Of a stretch of 41,462 nt of DNA, positions 31,473 through 40,461 are shown piece by piece. How positions within the stretch are numbered: position 1 is the stretch's first letter; every line of letters begins with the position of its first letter. The DNA lies in NCBI RefSeq assembly GCF_000308715.1, contig NZ_BAGH01000310.1, forward strand, positions 1 to 41,462. The letters run 5' to 3'. A model generated the notes under the pieces. It was not told the DNA's origin. It did no database searches and saw only the letters and a list, made by a program, of their open reading frames with translations. The position numbers were made by a program, and so were the translations under genes. This DNA comes from Nocardia tenerifensis NBRC 101015 (GTDB lineage Bacteria > Actinomycetota > Actinomycetes > Mycobacteriales > Mycobacteriaceae).

Positions 31473-31841
31473 TGGAGCTGCCGGGAATCGAACCCGGGTC
31501 CTCCGCCGTGTCTCCAGGGCTTCTCCGTGTGCAGTTCGCTGTGTCTCTACTTGGATCTCTGGGTCTCGCGAACAAGCTCAGATGACGATCCCAGTCGCTG
31601 TTGGATGTCCCGTTCTGGTCCGCGACCGGCCAGAACGGTAAGTCCCTCTAGCTGATGCCAGTACCCGGGTCGAGGGACGAACCCGGACTGACAGAGACGT
31701 CCTGCTACTTAGGCAGCGAGGGCGTACTCGCGCTGATGAGAATCGGCGCTTAATTGGTTGCAATGACGCTTACGGTGGTCTCTTGCCTGCACCGACACGC
31801 TTCCCCTGAATCAACGTACGCAGTCGAAACCGTTCAGCCCC
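31473..31841 (-). ncRNA. ssrA: Transfer-messenger RNA (tmRNA)
   Basis: This 369-nt RNA begins GGGGCUGAACGGUUUCGAC, the near-universal tmRNA 5' end, and ends GGUUCGAUUCCCGGCAGCUCCA, with a T-arm and an acceptor stem pairing GGGGCUG with CAGCUCC. The terminal CCA is not encoded. The resume codon starts the tag frame at 31747 on the minus strand and the tag reads ADSHQREYALAA followed by UAA at 31709-31711. It rescues stalled ribosomes and tags their products for Clp proteases, together with SmpB encoded about 0.9 kb upstream on the same strand. The tag differs by one residue from the mycobacterial ADSHQRDYALAA. Confidence 0.97.
31709..31747 (-). CDS. tmRNA proteolysis tag frame
   Basis: This is a 12-codon reading frame inside ssrA coding ADSHQREYALAA, followed by TAA. 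The C-terminal LAA is the part recognised by ClpX-type unfoldases. It is translated only after ribosomes switch from a stalled mRNA, so it has no start codon of its own. Confidence 0.9.
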   Translation of the reverse strand, partial: ADSHQREYALAA

Positions 31842-31870
31842 GTACGTCCCGACGCCTTGCCGGGCTGTTC

Positions 31871-31876
31871 ATATTA
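31871..31876 (-). promoter_or_regulatory. Probable -10 box of ssrA
   Basis: On the minus strand TAATAT lies about 30 bases upstream of the mature tmRNA 5' end, in an otherwise GC-rich gap. No good -35 is visible; precursor processing would remove the intervening leader. Confidence 0.35.
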
Positions 31877-31920
31877 ACACCGCCCAGAGCGCGGTTCTTC
31901 CCATTATTCGGCGGGTCGGC

Positions 31921-32784
31921 TCACGCTGCGGCGATCAGCCCGACCGAGACCAGGGCGAGCACCATGCCGACCTGCTGCTGCCGGCCGACGCGTTCGCCGA
32001 GCAGGACCATGGCGAGCAGTACGGTGGCGGCGGGGTAGAGCGAGCCGATGACGCTGACCAGCGAGAGCAGCGAGCCGTGGAAGGCGTGCAGGAGGGCGAC
32101 GTTGGCGATCACGTCGAGGATGCCGATGTAGCAGGCCAGTCGTAGAGGTTCACCGCGCAAGCGCTGGAACTGCCGGGCCGACAGTGCGGTCGCCCACACG
32201 ACGCCGGTGGCGGCGCCGCGCTGGGCGAGCAACGGCCACAGTCCGGAGGAGGCCGCGGTCTGGTGCAGGAAGACGAACATGAAGCCGAAGGCCAAGCCGG
32301 ATCCGACGGTCAGCAGCGCGACCTTCTTGGTGAACCGCAGCTCGCGGCCGCCGGTGATCTCCTCGGTGACGGCGTCCGGCGATTCGCGGCTGACCAGTAG
32401 CACCGCGATCAGGGCGAAACCGATTCCGGTGAACGCGAGCGGGCCCGGCCGCTCCCCGATCACCAGCCCGACCAGCACGGGGACGCCGGCGACCAGCACG
32501 GCCGTCAGCGGCGAGACCACGGCCATCGGACCGCTGGCAAGCGCGGCGTAGAACCACCAGACGGCGACTCCGCTGGCCACACCTGCCGCTAGCCCCCAGC
32601 CGATCGAGGCGGCGTCGGGCGTCCCTTCGACGAACGGCAGGAGCATCAACACGAGCAGGACCGAGAACGGGTACGAGTAGATGACGACCCGTAGCGCGGT
32701 CACCTTCCGTGCCGCGACACCGCCGTAGAAGTCACTCACGCCGTAGCCGAGGGCGGCTAGCAGGGCGAGGAGGACAGCGGTCAA
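31921..32784 (-). CDS. EamA/DMT-family transporter
   Basis: This 287-residue protein has ten hydrophobic segments in two halves, each an EamA repeat. It begins [27 protein letters not shown] and ends with [38 protein letters not shown], a typical EamA closing helix with the conserved Glu-Arg. It would export or import a small metabolite in the inner membrane; the substrate is unknown. The start is TTG at 32784, overlapping the smpB stop (TTGA), so translation is coupled to smpB. It lies between smpB and ssrA on the same strand. Confidence 0.88.
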   Translation of the reverse strand: MTAVLLALLAALGYGVSDFYGGVAARKVTALRVVIYSYPFSVLLVLMLLPFVEGTPDAASIGWGLAAGVASGVAVWWFYAALASGPMAVVSPLTAVLVAGVPVLVGLVIGERPGPLAFTGIGFALIAVLLVSRESPDAVTEEITGGRELRFTKKVALLTVGSGLAFGFMFVFLHQTAASSGLWPLLAQRGAATGVVWATALSARQFQRLRGEPLRLACYIGILDVIANVALLHAFHGSLLSLVSVIGSLYPAATVLLAMVLLGERVGRQQQVGMVLALVSVGLIAAA

Positions 32785-33254
32785 CGCATCCCTTTGACCC
32801 GCCGACCTAGCTCGCGAGTGACCTCGCGCTCGGCGGTGCGCTTCGCCAGATCCTGGCGCTTGTCATAGTCCTGCTTACCCTTGGCGAGGGCCAGCTCGAC
32901 CTTGACCTTGCCGTCGGAGAAGTACATCGACAGCGGCACCAGCGTCTGATTGCCTTCGCGGGATTTGCCGACCAGGCGGTCGATCTCGCGCTTGTGCAGC
33001 AACAGCTTTCTGATCCGGCGCGGCGAATGATTGGTCCAGGTGCCGTGGCTGAACTCCGGGATGTGCAGCCCACGCAGCCACACCTCGCCGTTGTCGACCG
33101 TCGCGAACGCGTCCACCAGCGAGGCCTTGCCCTCACGCAGGCTCTTGACCTCGGTGCCGACCAGCGCGATCCCGGCCTCGTAGGTGTCCAGGATCGTGTA
33201 GTTGTGCCGCGCCCGGCGGTTGGTCGCGATGACCTTGCGCCCCTGTTCCTTCAT
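32781..33254 (-). CDS. smpB: SsrA-binding protein SmpB
   Basis: This 157-residue protein has the complete SmpB sequence: [68 protein letters not shown], then [64 protein letters not shown]. The beta-barrel is followed by the basic C-terminal tail that enters the mRNA channel. It carries tmRNA to stalled ribosomes. The ATG at 33254 lies eight bases from TAAGGT, a -10-like hexamer. It forms an operon with the downstream DMT transporter. In mycobacteria the gene follows ftsEX, which are absent here. Confidence 0.95.
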   Translation of the reverse strand: MKEQGRKVIATNRRARHNYTILDTYEAGIALVGTEVKSLREGKASLVDAFATVDNGEVWLRGLHIPEFSHGTWTNHSPRRIRKLLLHKREIDRLVGKSREGNQTLVPLSMYFSDGKVKVELALAKGKQDYDKRQDLAKRTAEREVTRELGRRVKGMR

Positions 33255-33310
33255 AACGATCAACCTTAAGTGACGCGGCAACCGGATTATTCCCAGGTCG
33301 TGGCGCGGCA

Positions 33311-33547
33311 CTAACCACCTGGGCGCAGGGTGACCCACAGGGTGAACAGGGCGATGAAGGCGGCGACGAGCAATACCGTGGAGAACCGAGGTCGGCCGGG
33401 GCGCGGCGGCGGGCGGTGCCGCAGCCATACGCTCTCCACGCTCGGGTCGATCCCCCTGCGGGTGTTCGGCGGCGCGTCCGGAACCTCGGTGTTGGGGGAG
33501 CTGCCCGACGAGTCGCCCCCATCGTCCGGGCCGTCACCGGTAGCCAT
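33311..33547 (-). CDS. Small single-pass membrane protein
   Basis: This 78-residue protein has an acidic, serine- and glycine-rich N-terminus ([27 protein letters not shown]), a basic arginine/proline-rich segment, and one C-terminal transmembrane helix ([20 protein letters not shown]), giving a tail-anchored topology with the N-terminus likely in the cytosol. I do not recognise it beyond a family-like small actinobacterial membrane protein. The ATG at 33547 is chosen over longer frames that lack sense. It lies 56 bases upstream of smpB and could share that transcript. Confidence 0.55.
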   Translation of the reverse strand: MATGDGPDDGGDSSGSSPNTEVPDAPPNTRRGIDPSVESVWLRHRPPPRPGRPRFSTVLLVAAFIALFTLWVTLRPGG

Positions 33548-33614
33548 AGCCAGCACGGTAGCCCGCACGACCGCGACACGCCGGAATTCCCGCGCGCCGC
33601 AACAGAGTTGGTAT

Positions 33615-34691
33615 TCAGGCGAGACGTCGGGCGAAGGCCTCGGTGGCGGTCGCCGTCGCGAGATCCACGGTGAAAACGCGCAGGTCGACGGTGGTCGGGG
33701 TGAGATCCAACACCATGTAGCCGAGTTCGTGATAGTTCTCGAACAGCGCGGGGTGCTCGCCGCGGGGTCTGGACGCGGGTTCGGCGCCGACGGTCTTAGC
33801 GGCGGCACCGGACACGATCTGCCGGGTGCTCTTGGACGCGACGGTCGGCTCCAGCACCTGTAGCGAGTGGTCATGCCCGGAGAGCAGGAACTGGCAGGCG
33901 CCGGCGACGTGTTCCTCGATGAAGCGCTTCACGTGGATGCCGTTGATCGGCTCGAGCGGGATGCCCTCGTACTGTCCCGCGTCGCCGTGCGGGCCGTTGT
34001 TGAGGTACGGGTGGTGGGTGCAGGCGATCTTCCAGGTGGCGCCGGACTCGGCGATGGCCCGGTCGAGCCAGGCGCGCTGCTCGTTCATGAACGGTCCGTC
34101 GACCGACCAGTAGGGCGACAGGACCGGCGGGATATAGGCCGCGAGCGGGTTGAGGTCGAGGACGAAGAACTCGACGACGGGATTGTGCTCCGGCACCCGC
34201 ACGGAGTAGTACCGGCTCGGCATCCACCAGCGCGGCGAGTTGGCGTGGTACTCGACCTCGTGGTTGCCGCGCTCCAGCCAGCCGCCGTCCCCGGGGAACA
34301 CGGAGCTGGTGTCGTGATTGCCGAGCACCATCAACCACGGGAAATCCAGTCCGGCATTGGGGTTTTCGAACTTGTCGGCGAATTGGCGGTCGGTGCCGCT
34401 GTTCGGGCCCTGTTCATAGATGTTGTCCCCGAGGCCGACCGCGAGGGAGACGGGTTCGCGGCGATGGAACTCACGCATGGCGTCGGCCACGGCCCACTGG
34501 GTGCGCGTTCCGGTGCCCGCGTCACCGGTCACCAGCACCCGCAGCCGGCGCTCGGTCGGGAAGCCGAACTTGGTGACGCCCTCCGCGACCGGCACCGCCT
34601 GTGCGGGCGACAGCCCGACCAGGGAGGCGCCCGCCACGGCGCCGGCGGCCCCGGCCAGGAAGCCGCGACGGCCAAAGCTGTTGTCACACAT
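33615..34691 (-). CDS. Tat-exported metallophosphoesterase (acid-phosphatase-like)
   Basis: This 358-residue protein has a twin-arginine signal (FGRRGFLAGAAGAVAGASLVGLSPAQA) followed by a calcineurin-like core: LRVLVTGDAGTGT, LAVGLGDNIYEQG, LMVLGNHDTSS, ACTHHPYLNNGPHG and FLLSGHDHSLQVLE. These are the five metal-binding blocks GD-x, GDN, GNHD, HHP and GHDH, so the site is complete. It resembles purple/tartrate-resistant acid phosphatases and would release phosphate outside the membrane. The ATG at 34691 has GGAGG upstream. It follows phoA on the same strand behind a terminator-like stem, suggesting a shared phosphate-starvation role. Confidence 0.88.
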   Translation of the reverse strand: MCDNSFGRRGFLAGAAGAVAGASLVGLSPAQAVPVAEGVTKFGFPTERRLRVLVTGDAGTGTRTQWAVADAMREFHRREPVSLAVGLGDNIYEQGPNSGTDRQFADKFENPNAGLDFPWLMVLGNHDTSSVFPGDGGWLERGNHEVEYHANSPRWWMPSRYYSVRVPEHNPVVEFFVLDLNPLAAYIPPVLSPYWSVDGPFMNEQRAWLDRAIAESGATWKIACTHHPYLNNGPHGDAGQYEGIPLEPINGIHVKRFIEEHVAGACQFLLSGHDHSLQVLEPTVASKSTRQIVSGAAAKTVGAEPASRPRGEHPALFENYHELGYMVLDLTPTTVDLRVFTVDLATATATEAFARRLA

Positions 34692-34714
34692 GAGATGTCC
34701 TCCACTATCCGTAC

Positions 34715-34768
34715 ACCCGCCCTGCGCCAATCTTCGCCCATCGGGTGAGATCGCGACGCAGGACGGGC
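34715..34768 (-). terminator. Imperfect stem between phoA and the metallophosphoesterase
   Basis: ACCCGCCCTGCG (34715-34726) pairs with CGCAGGACGGGC (34757-34768) at 10 of 12 positions, across a 30-base loop, just after the phoA stop. It may attenuate transcription into the downstream phosphatase gene. Confidence 0.4.
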
Positions 34769-34776
34769 TTTCCGGA

Positions 34777-36267
34777 CTACTTCGCGGGCGCGGCCGGCTT
34801 CTTGCTCCGGTCCAGGCCGAGCGCGTCGGACATGGTGAAGAACAGGTCCGTCTGGTCGGTGAGGCCGACCACGTTGGCGGCGTGCGGGCCGTAGGCGGCG
34901 ACGCGCAGCTGGGTGCCGGTGTGCTCCTGCGATCCGCCCGCCTCGGCGTTGCCGTAGGAGACACCCATCTCGGCACCGTCCTTGGTGACGATCTTGCTGG
35001 TCAGCGAGGGCGACTTGGTCTCGAGCGGAACGATCTGGCTGCTGTGCGCGTGATCGGCCGTGACGATCACCAAGGTGTTGCCGTCGTTCTTGGCGAATTC
35101 GAGCGCGGCCTGCACGGCCTCGTCGAGATCGACGGTCTCACCGACCTGGCCGCACGGGTTGGCGTTGTGGTCCTGCTTATCGATCGAGGCACCCTCGACC
35201 TGCAGGAAGAAGCCGTCCTTGTTCGGCTTCAGCAGATCGATCGCCTTACGGGTCATGGTCGCCAGGTCGGGCTGGGTGGCGGCGCGCTCGGGGTTCGGGC
35301 GGCAGGTCTGCGCGGGCAGGTTGAGGCCGTTCTGCACGGCGTTGTCACCGGTCCAGCGGACCGGCATGTTGCCGGAGCTGAACAGGCCGAGCACGGGCGC
35401 GTCCTGGTCGGCCTTGGTGACCCCGTCGAGGCCGGTCTTGTCGGCGACGAGGTTGTAGCCGCGCGCCTTCGCCTGGTCACGCAGGGTCTGGCCCTGCCAC
35501 TGGCCGCCCGCGGCCTTCTGATCAAAGCTCTTCGAGCCGCCGCCGAGGGTGACGTCGGCGCGGGTGTTGAGCAGCTGCTCGCTGATGGAGCCGAGTCCGC
35601 CCTTCTCCAGCGCGTTGGTCGGGCACTTCAGTGCCGTCTCCTCCGGGCCGTAGCACTTGCGGTCGGTGACGTGCGCGCCGAGCACAGCCGGTGTGGCGTC
35701 CTGGATTTCGGCGGTGGTGACGTTGCCGGTGGCCTTGCCGTTGGCCTTCGCGATCTCGAGCAGGTTGGTCTGCGGAGCGCCCTTGACGTCGACGCCGATC
35801 GCGCCGTTGTAGGTCTTGGTGCCGGTGGCCCACGCGCTGCCGCTGGCCGCGGAATCGGTGACGTAGTCCGGCTTTCCGGTCTTCTTGTCCAGCGAGTAGT
35901 GGGTGTAGGAACCGGTGAGCGGCAGCGCGTCGATGCCCTTGAAGTAGCCGCCCGCGCCCTCGGCGACGTTGCGTGCCACGGTGATCTCGGAGTCGCCCAT
36001 GCCGTCGCCGATGAGCAGAATGACGTTCTTCGCCTGGTTGCCGTTCAACGAGGCGCGCAGGGCGTCGGTCCGGTCGCCGGTGGTTCGGCGCGCTCCGCCG
36101 TTCTCGGTGACCGTGCCTTTGGCGTTGGGAGTGAGGAGGTCGCCGTTGCCCTGTTTGTTGGAGTCGGACGATCCGCAGGCGGCCAGCGTTGCGACGAGAA
36201 CGGCGGCGCCCAGGATGGCGCCCGCGCGGAACCGGCGGGGCATCGAGCGCGACGAGACAGGGGGCAT
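34777..36267 (-). CDS. phoA: Alkaline phosphatase lipoprotein (PhoA)
   Basis: This 496-residue protein has a lipoprotein signal ([21 protein letters not shown], lipobox LAAC) and then the alkaline phosphatase core: [20 protein letters not shown] with a zinc/magnesium Asp, [24 protein letters not shown] containing the nucleophilic Ser (DSAAS), [22 protein letters not shown] and [15 protein letters not shown]. All metal ligands are present. It hydrolyses phosphomonoesters at the cell surface. I chose the ATG at 36267, which has GGAG nine bases upstream; an in-frame ATG at 36282 lacks one. A possible PHO box lies upstream. Confidence 0.92.
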   Translation of the reverse strand: MPPVSSRSMPRRFRAGAILGAAVLVATLAACGSSDSNKQGNGDLLTPNAKGTVTENGGARRTTGDRTDALRASLNGNQAKNVILLIGDGMGDSEITVARNVAEGAGGYFKGIDALPLTGSYTHYSLDKKTGKPDYVTDSAASGSAWATGTKTYNGAIGVDVKGAPQTNLLEIAKANGKATGNVTTAEIQDATPAVLGAHVTDRKCYGPEETALKCPTNALEKGGLGSISEQLLNTRADVTLGGGSKSFDQKAAGGQWQGQTLRDQAKARGYNLVADKTGLDGVTKADQDAPVLGLFSSGNMPVRWTGDNAVQNGLNLPAQTCRPNPERAATQPDLATMTRKAIDLLKPNKDGFFLQVEGASIDKQDHNANPCGQVGETVDLDEAVQAALEFAKNDGNTLVIVTADHAHSSQIVPLETKSPSLTSKIVTKDGAEMGVSYGNAEAGGSQEHTGTQLRVAAYGPHAANVVGLTDQTDLFFTMSDALGLDRSKKPAAPAK

Positions 36268-36341
36268 GAGCGAAAACTCCATCGTTCGTAGAGACGTCGG
36301 TTGGTTGGAGCCTTGCCAGGTCTTCTGAACAGAAAGGGCCT

Positions 36342-36363
36342 CGTGGGCAACCGGATGGTTACC
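36342..36363 (-). promoter_or_regulatory. Candidate PHO box upstream of phoA
   Basis: On the minus strand two adjacent 11-base units, GGTAACCATCC and GGTTGCCCACG, form an imperfect direct repeat about 75 bases before the phoA start. The second fits the Streptomyces PhoP repeat unit (GKTCAYYYRSG) at most positions, the first less well. It is a suggestion only. Confidence 0.3.
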
Positions 36364-36499
36364 GGACGATTTCTTATTAGCATGTCTGCATACGTCGGTT
36401 CATCGACCGGTATGCGGATAGTGCTGTGGCGCAGCGTCTTCCGTCCGCGTCGAGGGATGAAGCTGCCCTTCCGGCCGACGGGCCGGAAGGTGGAGAATG

Positions 36500-38377
36500 T
36501 CACTCTCCGGCCAGTACCTCCAGCACCTGCTCGCCGTACTTGGCCAGCTTGTTCTCGCCGACGCCGCTGACGCTGCCGAGCTCGGCCAGGCTCGTCGGCT
36601 TGCGCGCCACGATCTCGCGCAGGGTGGCGTCGTGGAAGACGACATACGCGGGCACGCCCTGCTCCTTCGAGGTCGCGGCCCGCCACTCGCGCAGCCGCTC
36701 GAACAGGGGAAGATCGGCCGAGGCCATCTCGGGGGCCGCGGCCTTGCCCGCCTTGACGGCGCGCGCCGGCTTGGTCGGCCGCTCGCGTTCGCGGCGCAGC
36801 AGCACCTGTCGTCCGTCGAAGAGGACCTCGTTGCTCGCCTCGGTGAGCGTGAGCACGCCGTAGTCGCCGTGCACCGCGAGCAAACCGCCGGCGAGCAGTT
36901 GGCGCACCACGCCGCGCCATTCGATGTCGCGCAGGTCGGTGCCGATGCCGAAGACCTTCAGTTCGTGATGGTCGTGCTGAAGGACCTTGGGGTTCTTCTT
37001 ACCGAGCAGGATGTCGACGATGTGGCCGGCGCCGAAGCTCTGGCCGCGTTCGCGTTTGAGCCGCAGCACCGTGGAGAGCAACTTCTGCGCGGGGACGGTG
37101 CCGTCCCAGGATTCCGCGGGGGTGAGGCAGGTGTCGCAGTTCCCGCACGGCTGCTGGTCGTGCTGGCCGAAGTAGTTGAGCAACTGCACGCGACGACAGC
37201 TGACCGTCTCGCACAGCGCGAGCATGGCGTCCAGGTGCAGCTGCAACTGGCGGCGATGGGCGGCGTCGCCCTCCGAGGAGTCGATCATCTTGCGTTGCTG
37301 CACAACGTCATTGAGGCCGTACACCATCCAGGCCGTCGAGGGCAGCCCGTCGCGGCCGGCGCGGCCGGTCTCCTGGTAGTAGCCCTCCACCGACTTCGGC
37401 AGATCGAGGTGCGCGACGAAGCGCACATCCGGCTTGTCGATGCCCATGCCGAAGGCGATCGTCGCGACCACCACCAGACCTTCCTCCCGAAGGAACCTGG
37501 TCTGGTTCTCCGCGCGGGTGCGGTTGTCCAGGCCCGCGTGGTACGGCACGGCGCTCACGCCGTTCTCGGTGAGGAACGCCGCGGTCTTCTCCACCGAGTT
37601 GCGCGAGAGGCAGTAGACGATGCCCGCGTCGCCCGCGTGCTCGGTGCGGATGAACTCCAGCAACTGGCGGTCGGGCTTGTTCTTCGGCTCGATCCGGTAC
37701 TGGATGTTCGGCCGATCGAAGCTGGCCACGAACCGCCGGGCCGAGCCCAGGTCGAGGCGTTGCACGATCTCGTCGCTGGTCTTCGCGGTCGCGGTGGCGG
37801 TCAGCGCGATGCGCGGCACATCGGGCCAGCGCTCGTGCAGCATGGACAGGCCCAGGTAGTCGGGCCGGAAATCGTGGCCCCACTGCGAGACGCAGTGCGC
37901 CTCATCGATGGCGAACAACGCCACCTTGCCGCGGTCGAACAACTGCGCCGTCGACTCCAACCGCAGCCGCTCCGGCGCCAAATACAGCAGGTCCAACTCC
38001 CCCGCCACGAACTGCGCCTCCACGGTGCGGCGTTCGTCCGGGAACTGGGTGGAGTTCAGAAACCCGGCGCGCACGCCGAGCGCGCTGAGCGCGTCCACCT
38101 GGTTCTGCATCAGCGCGATCAGCGGCGAGATCACCACGCCGACCCCGGGCCGTACCAGCGCGGGCACCTGATAGCACAGCGACTTACCACCGCCGGTCGG
38201 CATGAGCACCAGCGCGTCACCGCCCGCGACCACATGCTCCACGATCTCGCGCTGATCGCCGCGGAAGCTGTCGTAGCCGAAGACCCGGCGTAGAACCTCT
38301 TGCGCCGCACCGGATCCGGCGGCCGCACCGGAATCGGTGTCGGTCGCCGCGGCCACGAATGCATCGGGAGGAGTCAC
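36500..38377 (-). CDS. recQ: ATP-dependent DNA helicase RecQ
   Basis: This is a roughly 625-residue SF2 helicase: FGYDSFRGDQREIVEHVVAGGDALVLMPTGGGKSLCYQ (Walker A), FAIDEAHCVSQWGHDFRPDY (DEAH), ALTATAT, VSAVPYHAGL, VVATIAFGMGIDKPDVRFVAH and QETGRAGRDG (motif VI). It continues with the RecQ zinc ligands (CETVSCRRVQLLNYFGQ...CGNCDTC), the RQC winged helix and a C-terminal HRDC domain. It unwinds branched DNA during recombination and fork repair. The likely start is GTG at 38377, seven bases after TAGGAT; an ATG at 38386 is the alternative but would overlap that -10 box. Confidence 0.93.
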   Translation of the reverse strand: MTPPDAFVAAATDTDSGAAAGSGAAQEVLRRVFGYDSFRGDQREIVEHVVAGGDALVLMPTGGGKSLCYQVPALVRPGVGVVISPLIALMQNQVDALSALGVRAGFLNSTQFPDERRTVEAQFVAGELDLLYLAPERLRLESTAQLFDRGKVALFAIDEAHCVSQWGHDFRPDYLGLSMLHERWPDVPRIALTATATAKTSDEIVQRLDLGSARRFVASFDRPNIQYRIEPKNKPDRQLLEFIRTEHAGDAGIVYCLSRNSVEKTAAFLTENGVSAVPYHAGLDNRTRAENQTRFLREEGLVVVATIAFGMGIDKPDVRFVAHLDLPKSVEGYYQETGRAGRDGLPSTAWMVYGLNDVVQQRKMIDSSEGDAAHRRQLQLHLDAMLALCETVSCRRVQLLNYFGQHDQQPCGNCDTCLTPAESWDGTVPAQKLLSTVLRLKRERGQSFGAGHIVDILLGKKNPKVLQHDHHELKVFGIGTDLRDIEWRGVVRQLLAGGLLAVHGDYGVLTLTEASNEVLFDGRQVLLRRERERPTKPARAVKAGKAAAPEMASADLPLFERLREWRAATSKEQGVPAYVVFHDATLREIVARKPTSLAELGSVSGVGENKLAKYGEQVLEVLAGE

Positions 38378-38452
38378 CCGGCCCATCCTACGAGCGCCCG
38401 CGCGCAGCGCCACCGGTACGTCGCGCGGATTTCCCGGCGCGCGAGTCGAGTA

Positions 38453-38466
38453 GTCCACATGTGGAC
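38453..38466. promoter_or_regulatory. 14-base palindrome in the recQ divergent gap
   Basis: GTCCACATGTGGAC is a perfect palindrome between the divergent recQ and beta-propeller genes. It is a candidate operator; the regulator is unknown. Confidence 0.35.
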
Positions 38467-38573
38467 GAATCGCGATCGTCCAACCGAAGCTCAGACGCTG
38501 ACCTGCGACTCCGGACCTCAGGCCGGAATTCGTCGAACTACTCGCCTCGTGAGCTGCTGTTAGGTTGACGCAC

Positions 38574-39542
38574 ATGGCAATAGCGATGGGGAGCAACCGA
38601 ATTCGAGCAGCGGTGCTCGCGATCGCGATCTCGGCCGCGGCGGCCGCGGTCGCGCCGATGGCCGCCGCGGATCCGTATCCGCCGATGTGCGCCGCGGGCT
38701 GGGAGGCGACCACGCTGGTGGAAGGCGTAGGCAATCTGGAAAATCTGGATGCCGACGGCGCCGGCGGCTTCTATGTCACCGGCCTGCTCGACGGCTTCCT
38801 CGCCCACGTGGACAGCGCGGGTCGATTCGAGAAGGTGCTGACCGGGTTGGATCATCCGGCCGGGGTGCGGGTCGCCGGACCGTACGTCTACTTCGTCACC
38901 GGGGACGGGCTGACCGAAGCGCCGGGCACCCTCCAGCGCTACGAGATAGCGACGGGCGCGGTGACGGTCCTGGTCACCGGCTTGAACGGCGCCAACGGAC
39001 TCCTGCTGCTGCCCGACGGCGATCTCTTGTTCAGCACCATCGGCATGAACGGACCGCCGACCGGAATCGGCCGCTACCGTCCATCGACCGGCGAGTACAC
39101 GCGCACTTGGTCCAGCCTGCCGCTGACGAACGGCCTCGCGCTGGCCCCTGACGGCAAGTCCATCTACACCGACAACCTGACCATGCGCGTCTTCCGCGTC
39201 CCGCTGGACGCGCCGGAGAGCCCGGTCGTCGTCGCCGGAATCCCGAATCTGGTGTCAATGCCCGACGATATGGAGGCCACCCGCTCGGACACCCTGTTCG
39301 TCGCCGACCACGCCTTCGGCTCGATCAACAAGATCGACACTTCCGCCGGCCAGGTCTGCGCGATCATCACCGGTCTGATCAAGCCCGGCCCGATGCGTAA
39401 TCCGCCCGACGGAACCACCTCCGTTCGCATCGCCCGCGACGGCGACGGCTGGGCGCTCTACATCACGAGCATGGACGGCACTCTGCGCCGACTACGCCCG
39501 CCTGCGGATATCGACCTCACCCCGGCGTCCCCGACGCGGTAG
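38574..39542 (+). CDS. Secreted SMP-30/gluconolactonase-like beta-propeller protein
   Basis: This 322-residue protein has a Sec signal peptide (RIRAAVLAIAISAAAAAVAPMAAA, cleavage near ADP). It then shows repeating propeller blades (LDADGAGGFYVTGLLDG, PAGVRVAGPYVYFVTGDG, GANGLLLLPDGDLLFSTIG, TNGLALAPDGKSIYTDNL, DTLFVADHAFGSINKID), including the NGLALAPDG segment typical of SMP-30/gluconolactonase-like proteins. It would act outside the cell, as a lactonase or a binding protein. The ATG at 38574 lies seven bases after TAGGTT (38561-38566). A TTG at 38565 is a poorer start. Confidence 0.75.
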   Translation: MAIAMGSNRIRAAVLAIAISAAAAAVAPMAAADPYPPMCAAGWEATTLVEGVGNLENLDADGAGGFYVTGLLDGFLAHVDSAGRFEKVLTGLDHPAGVRVAGPYVYFVTGDGLTEAPGTLQRYEIATGAVTVLVTGLNGANGLLLLPDGDLLFSTIGMNGPPTGIGRYRPSTGEYTRTWSSLPLTNGLALAPDGKSIYTDNLTMRVFRVPLDAPESPVVVAGIPNLVSMPDDMEATRSDTLFVADHAFGSINKIDTSAGQVCAIITGLIKPGPMRNPPDGTTSVRIARDGDGWALYITSMDGTLRRLRPPADIDLTPASPTR

Positions 39543-39604
39543 AACGAATGGGGGCCGTACGCCCGCGGCGTAATCCAACGGACCCGCGAGGAAAGGAATG
39601 CAGC

Positions 39605-40141
39605 ATGCCAGAATCGGCGCCCATGATCGTCGCCACCCCCTCCGACGCGGACGACATCACCAACCTGCGAAATCGGCTCGCCCAGTGGATGGTCGACAAC
39701 GGCATCGAACAATGGATTCCCGGTGAGTACCCGACCGCCCACGTCGCCGAGGAGGCGGCCCGCGGCGAGTGGTTCGTGTGGCGCGACGAGGCGGGAGCGC
39801 TGAACGGCGTGGTTCGGCTCGTCTGGCGTGATCCAGATTTCTGGGGCGAGGACGACGACACCGACGCTGGTTACGTCCACGGACTGATGGTCGCGCCCGA
39901 ACTGCGTGGACGCGGCATCGGCGAACGGATCCTCCGGTTCTGCGCCGACCACACCCTCGCCAACGGCGTCACGCTGCAACGTCTGGATACCGCCGCGAGC
40001 AATCAGGTGCTCCGGAAGTACTACACCGCACAGGGTTTCACCGAGCTGCGGGAGGTGCCGCTGCCACCGCGATTCCACGGCACCACCACGGTGGTCCTCA
40101 TGGAGAAGATGCTGATCCCCGCCGAGACACACGACGCGTGA
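39605..40141 (+). CDS. GNAT family N-acetyltransferase
   Basis: This 178-residue protein opens MPESAPMIVATPSDADDITNLRNRLAQWMVDNGIEQW. The core is GYVHGLMVAPELRGRGIGERILRFCADHTLANGVTLQRLDTAASNQVLRKYYTAQGFTELREVPL, which includes the acetyl-CoA binding RGRGIG motif and the YYTAQGF end of the GNAT fold. The ATG at 39605 has an AGGAAAGGAA ribosome-binding stretch a few bases upstream. It follows the propeller protein by 62 bases on the same strand. The acceptor amine is unknown. Confidence 0.85.
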   Translation: MPESAPMIVATPSDADDITNLRNRLAQWMVDNGIEQWIPGEYPTAHVAEEAARGEWFVWRDEAGALNGVVRLVWRDPDFWGEDDDTDAGYVHGLMVAPELRGRGIGERILRFCADHTLANGVTLQRLDTAASNQVLRKYYTAQGFTELREVPLPPRFHGTTTVVLMEKMLIPAETHDA

Positions 40142-40461
40142 TCAGTGATGCGCCGGGCGAGCACCGCCATTCACCACGCTGATCCACACCTACAGCAGCC
40201 GATCGTGCCCTGGCCGACGAGTTGCCCCACGTCTTATAGCCGAGGGGAACTCTGTCACTGGCGGCGCTGACAACCGACTTTCGACGAGCGTGCGGTGCTA
40301 CCCGCCGTACCGCGTTCGCCGTACGGCGAGAATGCAATCAGCCGGTCCAGCGTGAGATCGCGAAGCATCCGCGCCACCCGGACTCCGCGAATGAGACCGT
40401 GCAACTGACCGTCCGGCCTGCCGACTAGCGAGCGAGCCGAAGTCTGTTGGGCCGCATCGGC
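40142..40461. other. Gap between convergent GNAT and hisN genes
   Basis: I see no gene in these 320 bases. GCCGTAC (40304-40310) and GTACGGC (40321-40327) can form a seven-bp hairpin, possibly a weak terminator for either neighbour. Open frames here are shadows with arginine/serine-rich products. Confidence 0.4.

Noticed and set aside
31473..31500. Second copy of the ssrA 3' end marking an integrated element
   Set aside because: I searched by eye for the T-arm sequence GGTTCGATTCCCGGCAGCTCC on both strands and found no second copy in the window.
31391..31655. Small plus-strand frames over the ssrA locus
   Set aside because: They are antisense readings of the tmRNA, whose structure and tag are unambiguous.
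34420..36291. 623-residue plus-strand frame opposite phoA
   Set aside because: Antisense shadow. All alkaline phosphatase motifs are on the minus strand.
38387..38573. LexA-type SOS box upstream of recQ
   Set aside because: The only palindrome is GTCCACATGTGGAC, which does not match the actinobacterial TCGAAC-N4-GTTCGA site.
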